Shown here in pieces: positions 18,950 through 27,990 of a DNA stretch of 38,652 nt (position 1 is its first letter; every line of letters begins with the position of its first letter). The notes below the pieces were generated by a model. It made no database searches. It was not told where the DNA came from and worked only from the letters and a program-made list of their open reading frames with translations. The DNA is from Akkermansiaceae bacterium (GTDB lineage: Bacteria; Verrucomicrobiota; Verrucomicrobiia; Verrucomicrobiales; Akkermansiaceae): positions 1 through 38,652 of the forward strand of contig JALOUA010000003.1 of the NCBI GenBank assembly GCA_025457625.1, read 5' to 3'. The translations under genes were made by a program, and so were the position numbers.

Positions 18950-19888
18950 ATGAACATTCGTCTCGCCACCCTTCTGCTCTGCGCGCTAAGCGCCACGGCC
19001 TCCGCCCAGATCCCCAATCAAGCCCCGGCCCAGGTGGCTGCGGTGCTGTTCACCGAGGACGGTTCGCAACCCGCCTGGATTGTTGAAGCCTCCAAAACCG
19101 CGATCCGCTACCGCGAAACCGAAGTGGCCGTGGACACCCAGATCGCCAATCGCGCCGACATCAAAAACATCTATCTTTACGAGCCGCGCGATCTCGCCGC
19201 CGCGATGGAACTCTACGAGGCCCGCAAGTATGAGGAGGCCCGCGCCGCCTTCGCCGCCGTCAGGGAGCGCTACCAACCGCTGGCCGCCCTCGACGACAGC
19301 CCCGGCGTCATCGCCGCTTTTTACGAAATGGAAAGCCTGCGCAAACTCGGCGACCTGGAGGGGCTGGAAAAGGCCCTCCAGAAATTCGACAAACGCCAGC
19401 TCACCAACGATCACCAACAACGCCAGGTCGACCTCTACGTGTTGTGGCGGGTCGTGCAGAGCAAGAACTGGCAGAGCGTCGAGAATATCGCCAAGGAGCG
19501 CGCGCGGACGCGCCTGCCCGGCGACCAGCGCGCCCAGATCGCCTATTGCCACGGACTCGCGCTGGAGGCGCTCGATCGCCCGGCTGAGGCAATCAACGCT
19601 TTTCAGACCGCATTGGTTGCCGATGCCGGGGCCTCCGAGGAAATCACCCGCGAGGCCGCCCTGCGCGTTCTCACCCTTCTCAACGAGGATCCCGACGTGC
19701 AGCGCGCCATCCGCGACTGGGGCAGCAAGGACGAGAACAAGAACGCGCCCGGACGCGCCAAACTGCTGGATGCCTCGGCCCTGGCCGTGCTGTTCGAGAA
19801 AACGCTCGGCGGTGGCAGCCCGCTGCCCGACAAACTCAAGGCACTCAAAAAATTCCGCCCGAAACCTGAAAAGGTGGAAGTCGAGTGA
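18950..19888 (+). CDS. Exported TPR-like protein of unknown function, co-oriented with the ExbBD/TPR genes
   Basis: Signal peptide MNIRLATLLLCALSATASAQ; helical repeats (AAAMELYEARKYEEARAAFAAVRERYQ). Confidence 0.65.
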   Translation: MNIRLATLLLCALSATASAQIPNQAPAQVAAVLFTEDGSQPAWIVEASKTAIRYRETEVAVDTQIANRADIKNIYLYEPRDLAAAMELYEARKYEEARAAFAAVRERYQPLAALDDSPGVIAAFYEMESLRKLGDLEGLEKALQKFDKRQLTNDHQQRQVDLYVLWRVVQSKNWQSVENIAKERARTRLPGDQRAQIAYCHGLALEALDRPAEAINAFQTALVADAGASEEITREAALRVLTLLNEDPDVQRAIRDWGSKDENKNAPGRAKLLDASALAVLFEKTLGGGSPLPDKLKALKKFRPKPEKVEVE

Positions 19889-19962
19889 CCGGACGCGCGG
19901 CGGCAGCAGGTCACGCAATGCCCGGACTTGACCCTGTTTTGCGCCGGGTAAAGGTTGGCGGC

Positions 19963-21702
19963 ATGACGCGCGAGGAAATGGCGGAAGTTCTGGAGGAGAT
20001 CGCCCTGCTGCTGGAATTGAAGGATGAGAACCCTTTCAAAATCCGCGCCTACCGGCAGGGCGCGGAAGCCGTGCGCGGCTTCGATGGCGACATCGCCGGT
20101 CTGGCGGCAAGCGGTGAGTTGCACGGCATCAAGGGCATCGGCGAGGCCCTGCGCGACAAACTCCACGAACTCGCCGCAACCGGCAGCCTCAAATTCCACC
20201 AGAACCTGCGCGCGGAGTTTCCCCCCGGCTTGTTCGATCTGTTCGAACTCCAGGGACTCGGCCCGAAGAAGGTGAAGGCGCTGCACGAGGCGCTGGGCAT
20301 CTCCTCGGTCGAGCGCCTCAGGGAAGCCTGCGAACACGGCAAAGTCGCCGCGCTGCCCGGCTTCGGCGGGAAAACCCAGGCCAAAATCCTCGAAGCCATC
20401 GCGCTCCATGAGAAATCCGCCGGACGGTTTCTGTTAGGATCCGTCGCGCCGCTCGCGGGAGAGCTGCTCGACACCCTGCGCACCCATCCGGAAATCTCGC
20501 GCGTCACGCTGGCCGGCTCGTTCCGCCGCGCCAGGGAAACCGTGCATGACCTGGATTTCCTCGTCGCCACCCGCGAGCCGAAGCTCGTCTGCGAGGACTT
20601 CACCACGCTGCCGCAGGTGGCGAGCGTCATCGCCTGCGGCGAAACCAAAGCCTCCGTCCGCCTCAAAAACGGCATCCAGTGCGACCTGCGCGCGGTTTCC
20701 AACGCGCAATACCCCTTCGCACTGCTCTACTTCACCGGCTCCAAGGAGCACAACGTCGCGCTGCGCTCGCTCGCCCTCAAACAAGGCCTCTCGCTCAACG
20801 AATACGGATTCACCGCGGCCGGGGACAAGCAGGCCGCCATTCCATCCGGCCTTCACGAAGAACGTGATATCTATCGGTTTCTCGGCCTCCAATACATCGA
20901 GGCCGAGCTGCGCGAGAACCGCGGCGAGATCGAGGCCGCCGCGACGGACAGCCTGCCGCGCCTCGTCGCCCTCGACAACCTGCGCGGCACCTTCCACAGC
21001 CACACCACCGCCTCCGACGGCATCCACACGCTGGAGGAAATGGCCGATGAGGCGATGGATCTCGGCCTGCAATACCTCGGCATCTCGGATCATTCGAAGT
21101 CCACCGCCATCGCCAACGGCCTCGACGAGGAGCGCCTCAGCCGCCAGATCGAGGCCATCCGCGCGCTCAACGCCGGGTTCACAGGCTTCCGCCTCTTCGC
21201 CGGCTCCGAGGTGGACATCCTCAAGGACGGATCGCTGGATTTCGACGATGCCATGCTCGCACAGCTCGATTTCTGCGTCGCCTCGGTGCACGCGCAGTTC
21301 AACCTGCCCGAGGACGAGATGACCCGCCGCATCTGCCGGGCCATGGAAAACGGGCATGTCACCATGCTCGGCCATCTCACCGGCCGCATGTTGCTCAAGC
21401 GCGATGGCTACGCCGTCAACCACTCCACCATCATCGACTGCGCCGCGGAGACCCGCACCGTCATCGAGCTCAACTGCAATCCGCGCCGCCTCGACATGGA
21501 CTGGCGCTGGTGGAAACGCGCCCGCGACAAGGGCGTGCTCTGTTCGATCAACCCGGACGCCCACTCGCGCGACGGCCTGCACCACCTCGGCCTCGGCGCG
21601 CGCGTCGCTCGCAAGGGCTGGCTGCGCAGGCAGGACGTCCTCAACACCCGTCCGCTCGCGGAGATCGAGACATTCCTCAAAACCCCCAAGTCGCAACGCT
21701 GA
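19963..21702 (+). CDS. polX: DNA polymerase X family / PHP-domain 3'-5' exonuclease
   Basis: HhH motifs, [18 protein letters not shown] nucleotidyltransferase motif, IQCDLRAV third Asp, PHP motifs [28 protein letters not shown]. Confidence 0.93.
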   Translation: MTREEMAEVLEEIALLLELKDENPFKIRAYRQGAEAVRGFDGDIAGLAASGELHGIKGIGEALRDKLHELAATGSLKFHQNLRAEFPPGLFDLFELQGLGPKKVKALHEALGISSVERLREACEHGKVAALPGFGGKTQAKILEAIALHEKSAGRFLLGSVAPLAGELLDTLRTHPEISRVTLAGSFRRARETVHDLDFLVATREPKLVCEDFTTLPQVASVIACGETKASVRLKNGIQCDLRAVSNAQYPFALLYFTGSKEHNVALRSLALKQGLSLNEYGFTAAGDKQAAIPSGLHEERDIYRFLGLQYIEAELRENRGEIEAAATDSLPRLVALDNLRGTFHSHTTASDGIHTLEEMADEAMDLGLQYLGISDHSKSTAIANGLDEERLSRQIEAIRALNAGFTGFRLFAGSEVDILKDGSLDFDDAMLAQLDFCVASVHAQFNLPEDEMTRRICRAMENGHVTMLGHLTGRMLLKRDGYAVNHSTIIDCAAETRTVIELNCNPRRLDMDWRWWKRARDKGVLCSINPDAHSRDGLHHLGLGARVARKGWLRRQDVLNTRPLAEIETFLKTPKSQR

Positions 21703-21863
21703 GCCGCCCGCGCGCGGCCTCGCGGCGATTGACCGGGATAAACCCAGACATCCTGATCCGGCGCTTTGCATCCCTGATTTTGCCTAGTCGTCTCGGAAAA
21801 TGAAATGGCACGATTTCCGAAGGAGCAGGCAGAAGCGTTATGCCCGTTCGACCTCCCACCGGA

Positions 21864-21987
21864 CCCAACCTCGTTGAGGTTGGGAATTTTTCCCGACCCG
21901 GAAACCCAGGGTAGCCCCGCCTTGCGGGACAACCCTGGGCTGGGTTGCGCAATCCCGTTGGGATTCAAAGCACATCAATCCCAACGG
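21864..21987. repeat. Cluster of nested palindromes (REP/interspersed-repeat-like)
   Basis: cccaacctc-gtt-gaggttggg (21864-21884); cccagggt...accctggg (21905-21939) enclosing cccgc-ctt-gcggg; ccgttgggatt (21955-21965) / aatcccaacgg (21977-21987), with an inner aatccc-gtt-gggatt. Confidence 0.75.
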
Positions 21988-22074
21988 AGTTGTGTCTGGG
22001 GATGCGGTGATGGCGGGATGACGGGCATGGAAATCGCGCCAGAGCATTTTCCGACCGGATCAGGATTTCTGAAA

Positions 22075-22917
22075 CTACGGGCTCTTGTCGCGCAGGCGCT
22101 CGACGGTGGCGCGCAGCACCTTGAGGTCCGCCTCCATGCGTTCGAGCAGGGCCGCAAGCTCGGGCTCCGGATGGTTTTTATCGGGCAGCATCGAGAGTTC
22201 CTGCATGGTGGAGACGATGATGCCGATGAAGAGATTGAGAATGGTGAAGGTGGCGATCACGATGAACGGCACGAAAAACGCCCATGCCATGGGATGGCTC
22301 TCCATGACCGGACGCACGATGCCCATCGACCAGCTCTCCAGCGTCATGATCTGGAACAGCGTGTAGAGGCTTTTGCCAAGCGAGCCGAACCAGTCGGGGA
22401 AATTCCCGCCGAACAACCGCGTGGCCAGCACGCCGGCGGTGTAGAAAAAGATCGCCATCACCGCCACCACCCCGGCCAGCCCGGGGATGGAGTGGAGAAA
22501 GGCCGCGACGACCTTGCGCAGCGCGGGCACCACGGTGAGCAGGCGCAGCACCCGCAGCACGCGCAGCGAGCGCAGCACCGACCACGGCCCCGCGCCGGGA
22601 ACCAGCGCCACGGCCACCACCAGCACATCGAAGATATTCCATCCGCTGCGCCAGAAATGCCGCTGGTAAGCCGTGATTTTGAGCGCGATCTCCAGCACGA
22701 ACACGCCAAGGCAGATGCGGTCGAGCGTGACTAACAGATCCCCCCAGCGCGCCATCGCGGCCGGCGAGGTCTCCATGCCGAGGATCGCCGCATTGATGAG
22801 GATCAGCGCGATAATGAAACTCTGGACGCGCCGGGACTCCACCTTGCGCGCGAGTGCGATCCGCCATTGCGCCACGCCTTCGCGCCGCGTCAGATCCATC
22901 AATTCCTGTTCACCCAT
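22075..22917 (-). CDS. Bacterial voltage-gated sodium channel (BacNav/NaChBac family ion transport protein)
   Basis: Six-TM layout, S4 RSLRVLRVLRLLTVVPALRKVV, selectivity filter TLESWSMG, S6 FTILNLFIGIIVSTM, C-terminal coiled-coil-like tail. Confidence 0.9.
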   Translation of the reverse strand: MGEQELMDLTRREGVAQWRIALARKVESRRVQSFIIALILINAAILGMETSPAAMARWGDLLVTLDRICLGVFVLEIALKITAYQRHFWRSGWNIFDVLVVAVALVPGAGPWSVLRSLRVLRVLRLLTVVPALRKVVAAFLHSIPGLAGVVAVMAIFFYTAGVLATRLFGGNFPDWFGSLGKSLYTLFQIMTLESWSMGIVRPVMESHPMAWAFFVPFIVIATFTILNLFIGIIVSTMQELSMLPDKNHPEPELAALLERMEADLKVLRATVERLRDKSP

Positions 22918-23204
22918 GGTTGTATGATTTGGACACCACGAGCGATATCCGCGAAACGCCCCACTGCAAGCGGGGAATCGCGGGAACCGCATCCCGTCGC
23001 GTGGCTTCCCGGCGCATCCCCCAATGCGGGGGGCATCCCGGCGGGACCCCGCCCGCATCACGTGCCCCCCGCCTCGCGCGGCCGGAATTCTCCCCCCGGA
23101 TCATCCCGGCTTGACGCGAAACGAGAGGCGGAAAAAAGATGCGTGCGGAATAACCCCACGGCAAGACGATTCCTTGCCAGTTCCCCCGGGAGTGGAAAAA
23201 AGTT

Positions 23205-24824
23205 TCACGGTGCGCCGCGTTCGCGGATGGAGCGGATCGATTTCTCCAACAGAACCCTGAGTTCCGGGTTCGCATCCTGCATCGCGGATTCGAGCAGCGG
23301 CAGGCTGGCGGTGCCGCCGACCTTGCCGAGCAAGCGGACGATGGAATGGCGTTGCGGCCCCTCGACGGTGGGGAAACGGAGCAACAGGGCTTGCTCCGCA
23401 GGCGGGCCGACCTCGCCGTAGAGGAACTCCCACTTCTGCGGGTTGCTCTCCCACAGCTCGTGGATGACCGGCAGCACTCCGGGGTTTTTCCCGCGCACGA
23501 CCAGTTCCACCATTTCCTGGGGAACCGTCACTCCGTGGGCCAGCATTTCCCGCACTTCGCGCAGCGCGGCATCCGACGCGAGGCCCGGCTCCGGCGCCCA
23601 CACGGCGAGCGCGCGGCAGACCTCGCCCTTGAACTTCACTTCAGGAGTGCCCAGCAGGGTGATGAGGCGGCTGGTGATGTCGCTGCGATAGACCACGGGC
23701 TCGGCTTCGGCGAGGCGCTTCACGGCCTTTTCCGCGCGTGTCAGGTCGATGCTTTCGAGCTCGCGTTTGTTGAGGTCGTAAAACGCCGGGCTGGCGCGGT
23801 CGTTGAGTTTTTCGATCGGCCCCTCAATGAAGTTCTCATTGTTCACCTTCACCTCGATCACATCGATTTCCGGATGGATGCGTTCCACGCTGCCGAGCGG
23901 GGCGGCAAGTTTTGCGACCTCGTCGATGGGCATGGTGATGCCGGTGACCACCATGAGGAAATCCCCCCTGCCGCGGGGATAGAAATGCGACTGCGGATCG
24001 GCACTGGTGATGCGCAGGATGTAATCACGGATGAGATAACGGTTCTGTTCGCGCATGTCGCGCAGCCAGAGACCGATGGCGCGATTGGTGCTGCCGGCCA
24101 ACTGGAGTCGCTGGTTTTCCTCCACCAGCGGGTCGGTGCCGATGCGTTGGCGCAGCTCGGTGATCTCGTCACTCTCGCCGGGTTTCGATCCGTTCTGATC
24201 GGCTTCGCCTGCCGGTTGAGCGACGGGTTCCGCAATGGCGGGCGGGTTGCCGGCAAGCGGCACGGAACCCGTGGTGAAGAAGAACGGCAGGCCGACGAGC
24301 CCGCCGCTGAACAGGAGGCCCACGGCCACCGCTTTGCCGCGACCGCGCGGGTTGGCGTAAACCAATAGAACCGTTCCCAGCAGTCCGGTGAATCCGGCCA
24401 TCATGAGACGGTTGGAGGTGAGCATGCCATCGAGCATGCCGCCGCGCCGCGCGCCGAACATGAGCAGCAGGGCCATCAGCGACATCAGGCAGACACCGAT
24501 GAAACCGGCGAGAATGCGCTGCGGCGTGGCCGGTTCGTATGACGCCGGATCCGGCGGTTCGTCGTAGCGCACCATCTGGGTGCCCATGATGGGGGGCGCC
24601 ACCGCCAGCGGCACGCGGTGGAAGCGCTCGAGCCGCGCGTCGCGCCGCTCGCCGGGGTAGAATTTCTTGCCGCGCACGATGACATCGTCATTGATGCGGA
24701 AACGGTGCTCACAGCCGCCGCACTCGACGGTGCGGCCGCGCAAATCCTCCCCGACCTTGAAGCGCTGCCCGCAGGACGGGCAGCGGATCAGCAAAAGCAA
24801 ATCATCGGGTTTCGAATCGGGCAT
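23205..24824 (-). CDS. Zinc-ribbon / transmembrane / HEAT-like repeat protein of unknown function
   Basis: N-terminal CPSCGQRFKV...CGGCEHRF (CxxC...CxxC), hydrophobic segments around aa 105-190, C-terminal alpha-helical repeats (LVVRGKNPGVLPVIHELWES, IVRLLGKVGGTASLPLLESAM). Confidence 0.6.
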   Translation of the reverse strand: MPDSKPDDLLLLIRCPSCGQRFKVGEDLRGRTVECGGCEHRFRINDDVIVRGKKFYPGERRDARLERFHRVPLAVAPPIMGTQMVRYDEPPDPASYEPATPQRILAGFIGVCLMSLMALLLMFGARRGGMLDGMLTSNRLMMAGFTGLLGTVLLVYANPRGRGKAVAVGLLFSGGLVGLPFFFTTGSVPLAGNPPAIAEPVAQPAGEADQNGSKPGESDEITELRQRIGTDPLVEENQRLQLAGSTNRAIGLWLRDMREQNRYLIRDYILRITSADPQSHFYPRGRGDFLMVVTGITMPIDEVAKLAAPLGSVERIHPEIDVIEVKVNNENFIEGPIEKLNDRASPAFYDLNKRELESIDLTRAEKAVKRLAEAEPVVYRSDITSRLITLLGTPEVKFKGEVCRALAVWAPEPGLASDAALREVREMLAHGVTVPQEMVELVVRGKNPGVLPVIHELWESNPQKWEFLYGEVGPPAEQALLLRFPTVEGPQRHSIVRLLGKVGGTASLPLLESAMQDANPELRVLLEKSIRSIRERGAP

Positions 24825-24925
24825 GGGACTGGCCTAGTCTTGATGTGAAACGAATGGATTGCAACCCCTAGCATGATGCGCGCTGCGGGGTTGATGTCCC
24901 CGGGCGCGGCGTTCAGTCTGCGGCC

Positions 24926-26539
24926 ATGGCATGGAGTGCTCTGGGTGATCGCGCATGGTTGTTCAAGGCCGTGGGCAAGGATCCGCGCGAGCGGCTTGCC
25001 CGCGTGCTCGAACTTGCGGGGCGTCTGACGGAACAACGGATCCCCGCGGTCCATGACATCGTCACGTCGTTCGAAACCCTGGCCGTGCATTTCGATCCCG
25101 CCGCTGGCGGACGGGTGCTGCGATGGTTGCAAAGCATCCCGCCGCCGACGGGCGGAGAAAGCCCCGCCGCGGGCCGCCTCATCGAGGTGCCGGTGGAATA
25201 CGGCGGAGCCTGCGGGCCGGATCTCGCGGCTGCGGCCGCCACATTGGGCATGGCTGCGGAGGAACTCATCCGGCTGCACGGTGCCGCGCAATACACGGTG
25301 GCGGCGCTGGGTTTCTCACCGGGTTTTCCCTATCTCACCGGCTTGCCGCAGCGGCTGGAGCTGCCGCGGCGGGCGACACCGCGGCCGGTTGCCGCAGGCT
25401 CGGTGGCGATTGCCGGGGCGCAGGCGGGGATTTATCCCAGTGCCTCGCAGGGTGGCTGGCATGTGATCGGGCGCACTCCGCTGCGTCTCTTCGATCCGGA
25501 TTCGCCAGCGCCGTCCCTGCTCCAAGCCGGCGACCGGGTGCGATTCATCCGCGGTCGCTGCGAGGAATTTTCGGCCGTGCGCCCCGCGCCTTTTGCCGCG
25601 GGAGCCATCGAAGTGCTGGATGCCGGGGGCTTGGACACCGTGCAGGACGCGGGGCGTCCGGGCTGGCAGCATCTCGGGGTTTCTCCCGGAGGGGCGGCCG
25701 ATCCCGTGATGGCGGCGGTGGTCAACCGCTTGGTGGGAAACCCCGATGATGCGGCGGTGCTCGAATGCGCGATGCGCGGACCAAGGCTGCGTTGCCATCA
25801 GGCGGCGCGCGTCGCATGGCTGGGATGGGGCGATGACAGGGCCGGGCGGCCGGTGGAACTGCATGCCGGCGCGGAAATCGACTTGCGCGGGCGCACGCGC
25901 GCCCTGCGCGGCTATCTGGCGGTGGCCGGCGGCATCGACGTGCCGCGCGTATTGGGCAGCCGCGCCACCGATCTGCGTGCGGGTTTCGGCGGCTTCCATG
26001 GCAGGGTGTTGCGAAGCGGCGACCACCTGCCGGTGGGACGGCCTCGTGAAGGACCGCATGCCGGAGACTGGCGCGTCATTTGGCCACGGCCGACTCCGCC
26101 CGACAGCCTGCTGGAGCTGCGGTTTCTAACAGGCGTGCAACACGCATGGTTCCCGGGGAAAACCCACCGCGCGTTGCGCGAAAGCATCTATCAGATCAGC
26201 CCCATGTCCGACCGCATGGGTGCGCGGCTCGATGGCGCCGCGCTCGAATGCGATGAACCGGCGGGGCTGATTTCCCAGCCGGTGGTCGCCGGGTCGGTGC
26301 AGGTGCCGCCGGATGGCAGGCCGATCGTGCTGATGGCCGAGCGCCAGACGATCGGCGGCTATCCGCAGATCGCACATGTGATCTCGGCGGATTTGCCAAT
26401 ACTCGCGCGCGCGTGGCCGGGCAGCCGGCTGCGCTTCCGGGAGGTGACGCTCGACGAGGCCCGTGATGCCTGGCGTGTCCACCAACATGAGCTGGCACTC
26501 CTGCGCACGGGACTTGCCATGACCGCGCGGCGGCCCTAG
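24926..26539 (+). CDS. Fused 5-oxoprolinase subunits B and C (PxpB-PxpC; KipI-KipA / allophanate hydrolase-related)
   Basis: PxpB motifs GFSPGFPYLTGLP, RATPRPVAAGSVAIAGAQAGIYPSASQGGWHVIGRTP, then PxpC motifs VLDAGGLDTVQDAGRPGWQHLGVSPGGAADP, in one ORF. Confidence 0.88.
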   Translation: MAWSALGDRAWLFKAVGKDPRERLARVLELAGRLTEQRIPAVHDIVTSFETLAVHFDPAAGGRVLRWLQSIPPPTGGESPAAGRLIEVPVEYGGACGPDLAAAAATLGMAAEELIRLHGAAQYTVAALGFSPGFPYLTGLPQRLELPRRATPRPVAAGSVAIAGAQAGIYPSASQGGWHVIGRTPLRLFDPDSPAPSLLQAGDRVRFIRGRCEEFSAVRPAPFAAGAIEVLDAGGLDTVQDAGRPGWQHLGVSPGGAADPVMAAVVNRLVGNPDDAAVLECAMRGPRLRCHQAARVAWLGWGDDRAGRPVELHAGAEIDLRGRTRALRGYLAVAGGIDVPRVLGSRATDLRAGFGGFHGRVLRSGDHLPVGRPREGPHAGDWRVIWPRPTPPDSLLELRFLTGVQHAWFPGKTHRALRESIYQISPMSDRMGARLDGAALECDEPAGLISQPVVAGSVQVPPDGRPIVLMAERQTIGGYPQIAHVISADLPILARAWPGSRLRFREVTLDEARDAWRVHQHELALLRTGLAMTARRP

Positions 26540-26541
26540 CA

Positions 26542-27390
26542 ATGCATGCCCGCATGAAACTGCATCACGGCGACTGCCTGGAAATCCTGCCGACCATGGA
26601 AAATGGCTCCATCGATCTGGTGGTCACCTCGCCGCCCTACAACCTGGGCATCAACTACAAGAGTTTCAAGGACACGGCCCCGCGCGGCGAATACCTCGCA
26701 TGGTGCCGGAAATGGGCGATGGAACTGCGGCGCGTGATGGCGGATGACGCGTCGTTTTTCCTCAACGTCGGCGCGGCTCCGGCCAATCCGCTCATGCCGC
26801 ACCAGTTGATTCTCGCGCTGACCGACGGGGCGGAGCCGGTTTTCACGCTTCAGAACACGTTCCACTGGGTCAAATCGATCACCATCGAGACGCCCGCGGG
26901 CGAAAAGGTCAGCGCCGGCCATTTCAAGCCGATCAACTCGCAACGCTACGTCAACGACTGCCACGAGTATGTGTTTCATCTCACGAAATCGGGCGAGGTG
27001 CCGCTCGACCGCCGGGCGGCGGGTGTGCCCTATGTGCACAAGTCCAACATCGCGCGCTGGGGGCACACCGGCGGAGCCGACCTGCGCTGCCGCGGCAACA
27101 CGTGGTTCATTCCCTACGAGACGATCAACTCCCGCGACAAGGAGCGGCCGCATCCGGCGACTTTCCCGGTGGCGCTCGTCGAACAATGCGTGCGCATCCA
27201 CGGCAAGGGGGCTGCAACGCGTTTGCTCGATCCGTTTCTCGGCATCGGCAGCTCGGCGCTGGCCGCGCACCGCATGAACCTGCCGGACTTCACCGGAATC
27301 GAGCTCGACGGGCATTATCTCCAGACAGCGCGGGAAAGGATCGACGCGGAAACGGCGCGCCAGGCTGAAGAACTGCCGTTCGGCCTGTGA
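26542..27390 (+). CDS. Site-specific DNA methyltransferase (N6-adenine / N4-cytosine type, beta-class motif order)
   Basis: Motif IV TSPPYNLGINY near N-terminus and motif I LLDPFLGIGSSALAA near C-terminus. Alternative start at 26554. Confidence 0.88.
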   Translation: MHARMKLHHGDCLEILPTMENGSIDLVVTSPPYNLGINYKSFKDTAPRGEYLAWCRKWAMELRRVMADDASFFLNVGAAPANPLMPHQLILALTDGAEPVFTLQNTFHWVKSITIETPAGEKVSAGHFKPINSQRYVNDCHEYVFHLTKSGEVPLDRRAAGVPYVHKSNIARWGHTGGADLRCRGNTWFIPYETINSRDKERPHPATFPVALVEQCVRIHGKGAATRLLDPFLGIGSSALAAHRMNLPDFTGIELDGHYLQTARERIDAETARQAEELPFGL

Positions 27391-27410
27391 TGTGATCCGG
27401 GCGCGGGTTG

Positions 27411-27455
27411 TCTAACAAAAAAAACCGCGGGTGGCGGAAGGCGCACCCACGGTTT
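27411..27455 (-). terminator. Rho-independent terminator for the minus-strand gene 27482..27913
   Basis: Stem aaaccg-c-gggtg / caccc-a-cggttt (27422-27455) followed on the minus strand by a T-run (complement of 27416-27424). Confidence 0.75.
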
Positions 27456-27481
27456 GATGAAGGAGTCGTCGTTCTGCCTGC

Positions 27482-27913
27482 TCAGAATTTCTGGGTGCGG
27501 GAATGACGGAAGTAGGTTTCGAAGCCCAGTTCCGGCGGGAACTCGGAAAGGCCGTCGTGCACGTTCATCTCGATGCGGTTGTCCTGTCCGCAGCGCTCGT
27601 AAGGCGGCTTGAAGGTGCCGCGGTGGGTCGGGCAGGTGAAGGTGAAGAGTTCGTAGAAGCCATAACCCATGCGGCGCAGCGCACGGCTCGTGCCATCCAC
27701 CGCACCGTAGGTCCAGCCGCCTTTGCGACCATAGGATTCGTTTTTGCGGACGATTTGCTCGGGGATTTCGATGAATCCGTAGAGGATGTTGCTGAGCGCG
27801 CGGCCCAGCTTGCGCTCCGCGGTGTATTGGGAGCCCGGCGGGGCGTGGATGTCCGCGGCAACAATGCCAAAGAGCGAGGAGAAAGCGACGGTGATGAGCA
27901 GGAGTTTTTTCAT
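27482..27913 (-). CDS. Small exported protein resembling the exosortase-associated TIGR04073 family
   Basis: Signal peptide MKKLLLITVAFSSLFGIVAA, then ERKLGRALSNILYGFIEIPEQIVRKNE...GTSRALRRMGYGFYELFTFTCPT; resemblance from memory, not a search. Confidence 0.55.
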   Translation of the reverse strand: MKKLLLITVAFSSLFGIVAADIHAPPGSQYTAERKLGRALSNILYGFIEIPEQIVRKNESYGRKGGWTYGAVDGTSRALRRMGYGFYELFTFTCPTHRGTFKPPYERCGQDNRIEMNVHDGLSEFPPELGFETYFRHSRTQKF

Positions 27914-27990
27914 GCTGCGGGGAGTCTATGGACCGGGCTTCGGAGTTGGCAACGGGAAATTTCCAGAAAAATGAATGAGGTGCGGAATCA

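Noticed and set aside
15739-19017. 1092-aa antisense ORF on the minus strand opposite exbD2 and the TPR gene
   Set aside because: Low-complexity composition (G, V, E, L rich) expected from the complement of a GC-rich gene; the plus strand has coherent signal peptide and TPR features. No independent evidence of translation.
22918-23204. GC-rich intergenic stretch with short hairpins (for example ccccactgcaagcgggg)
   Set aside because: Short G/C-run pairings are expected by chance in this composition; not clearly a repeat unit or terminator.
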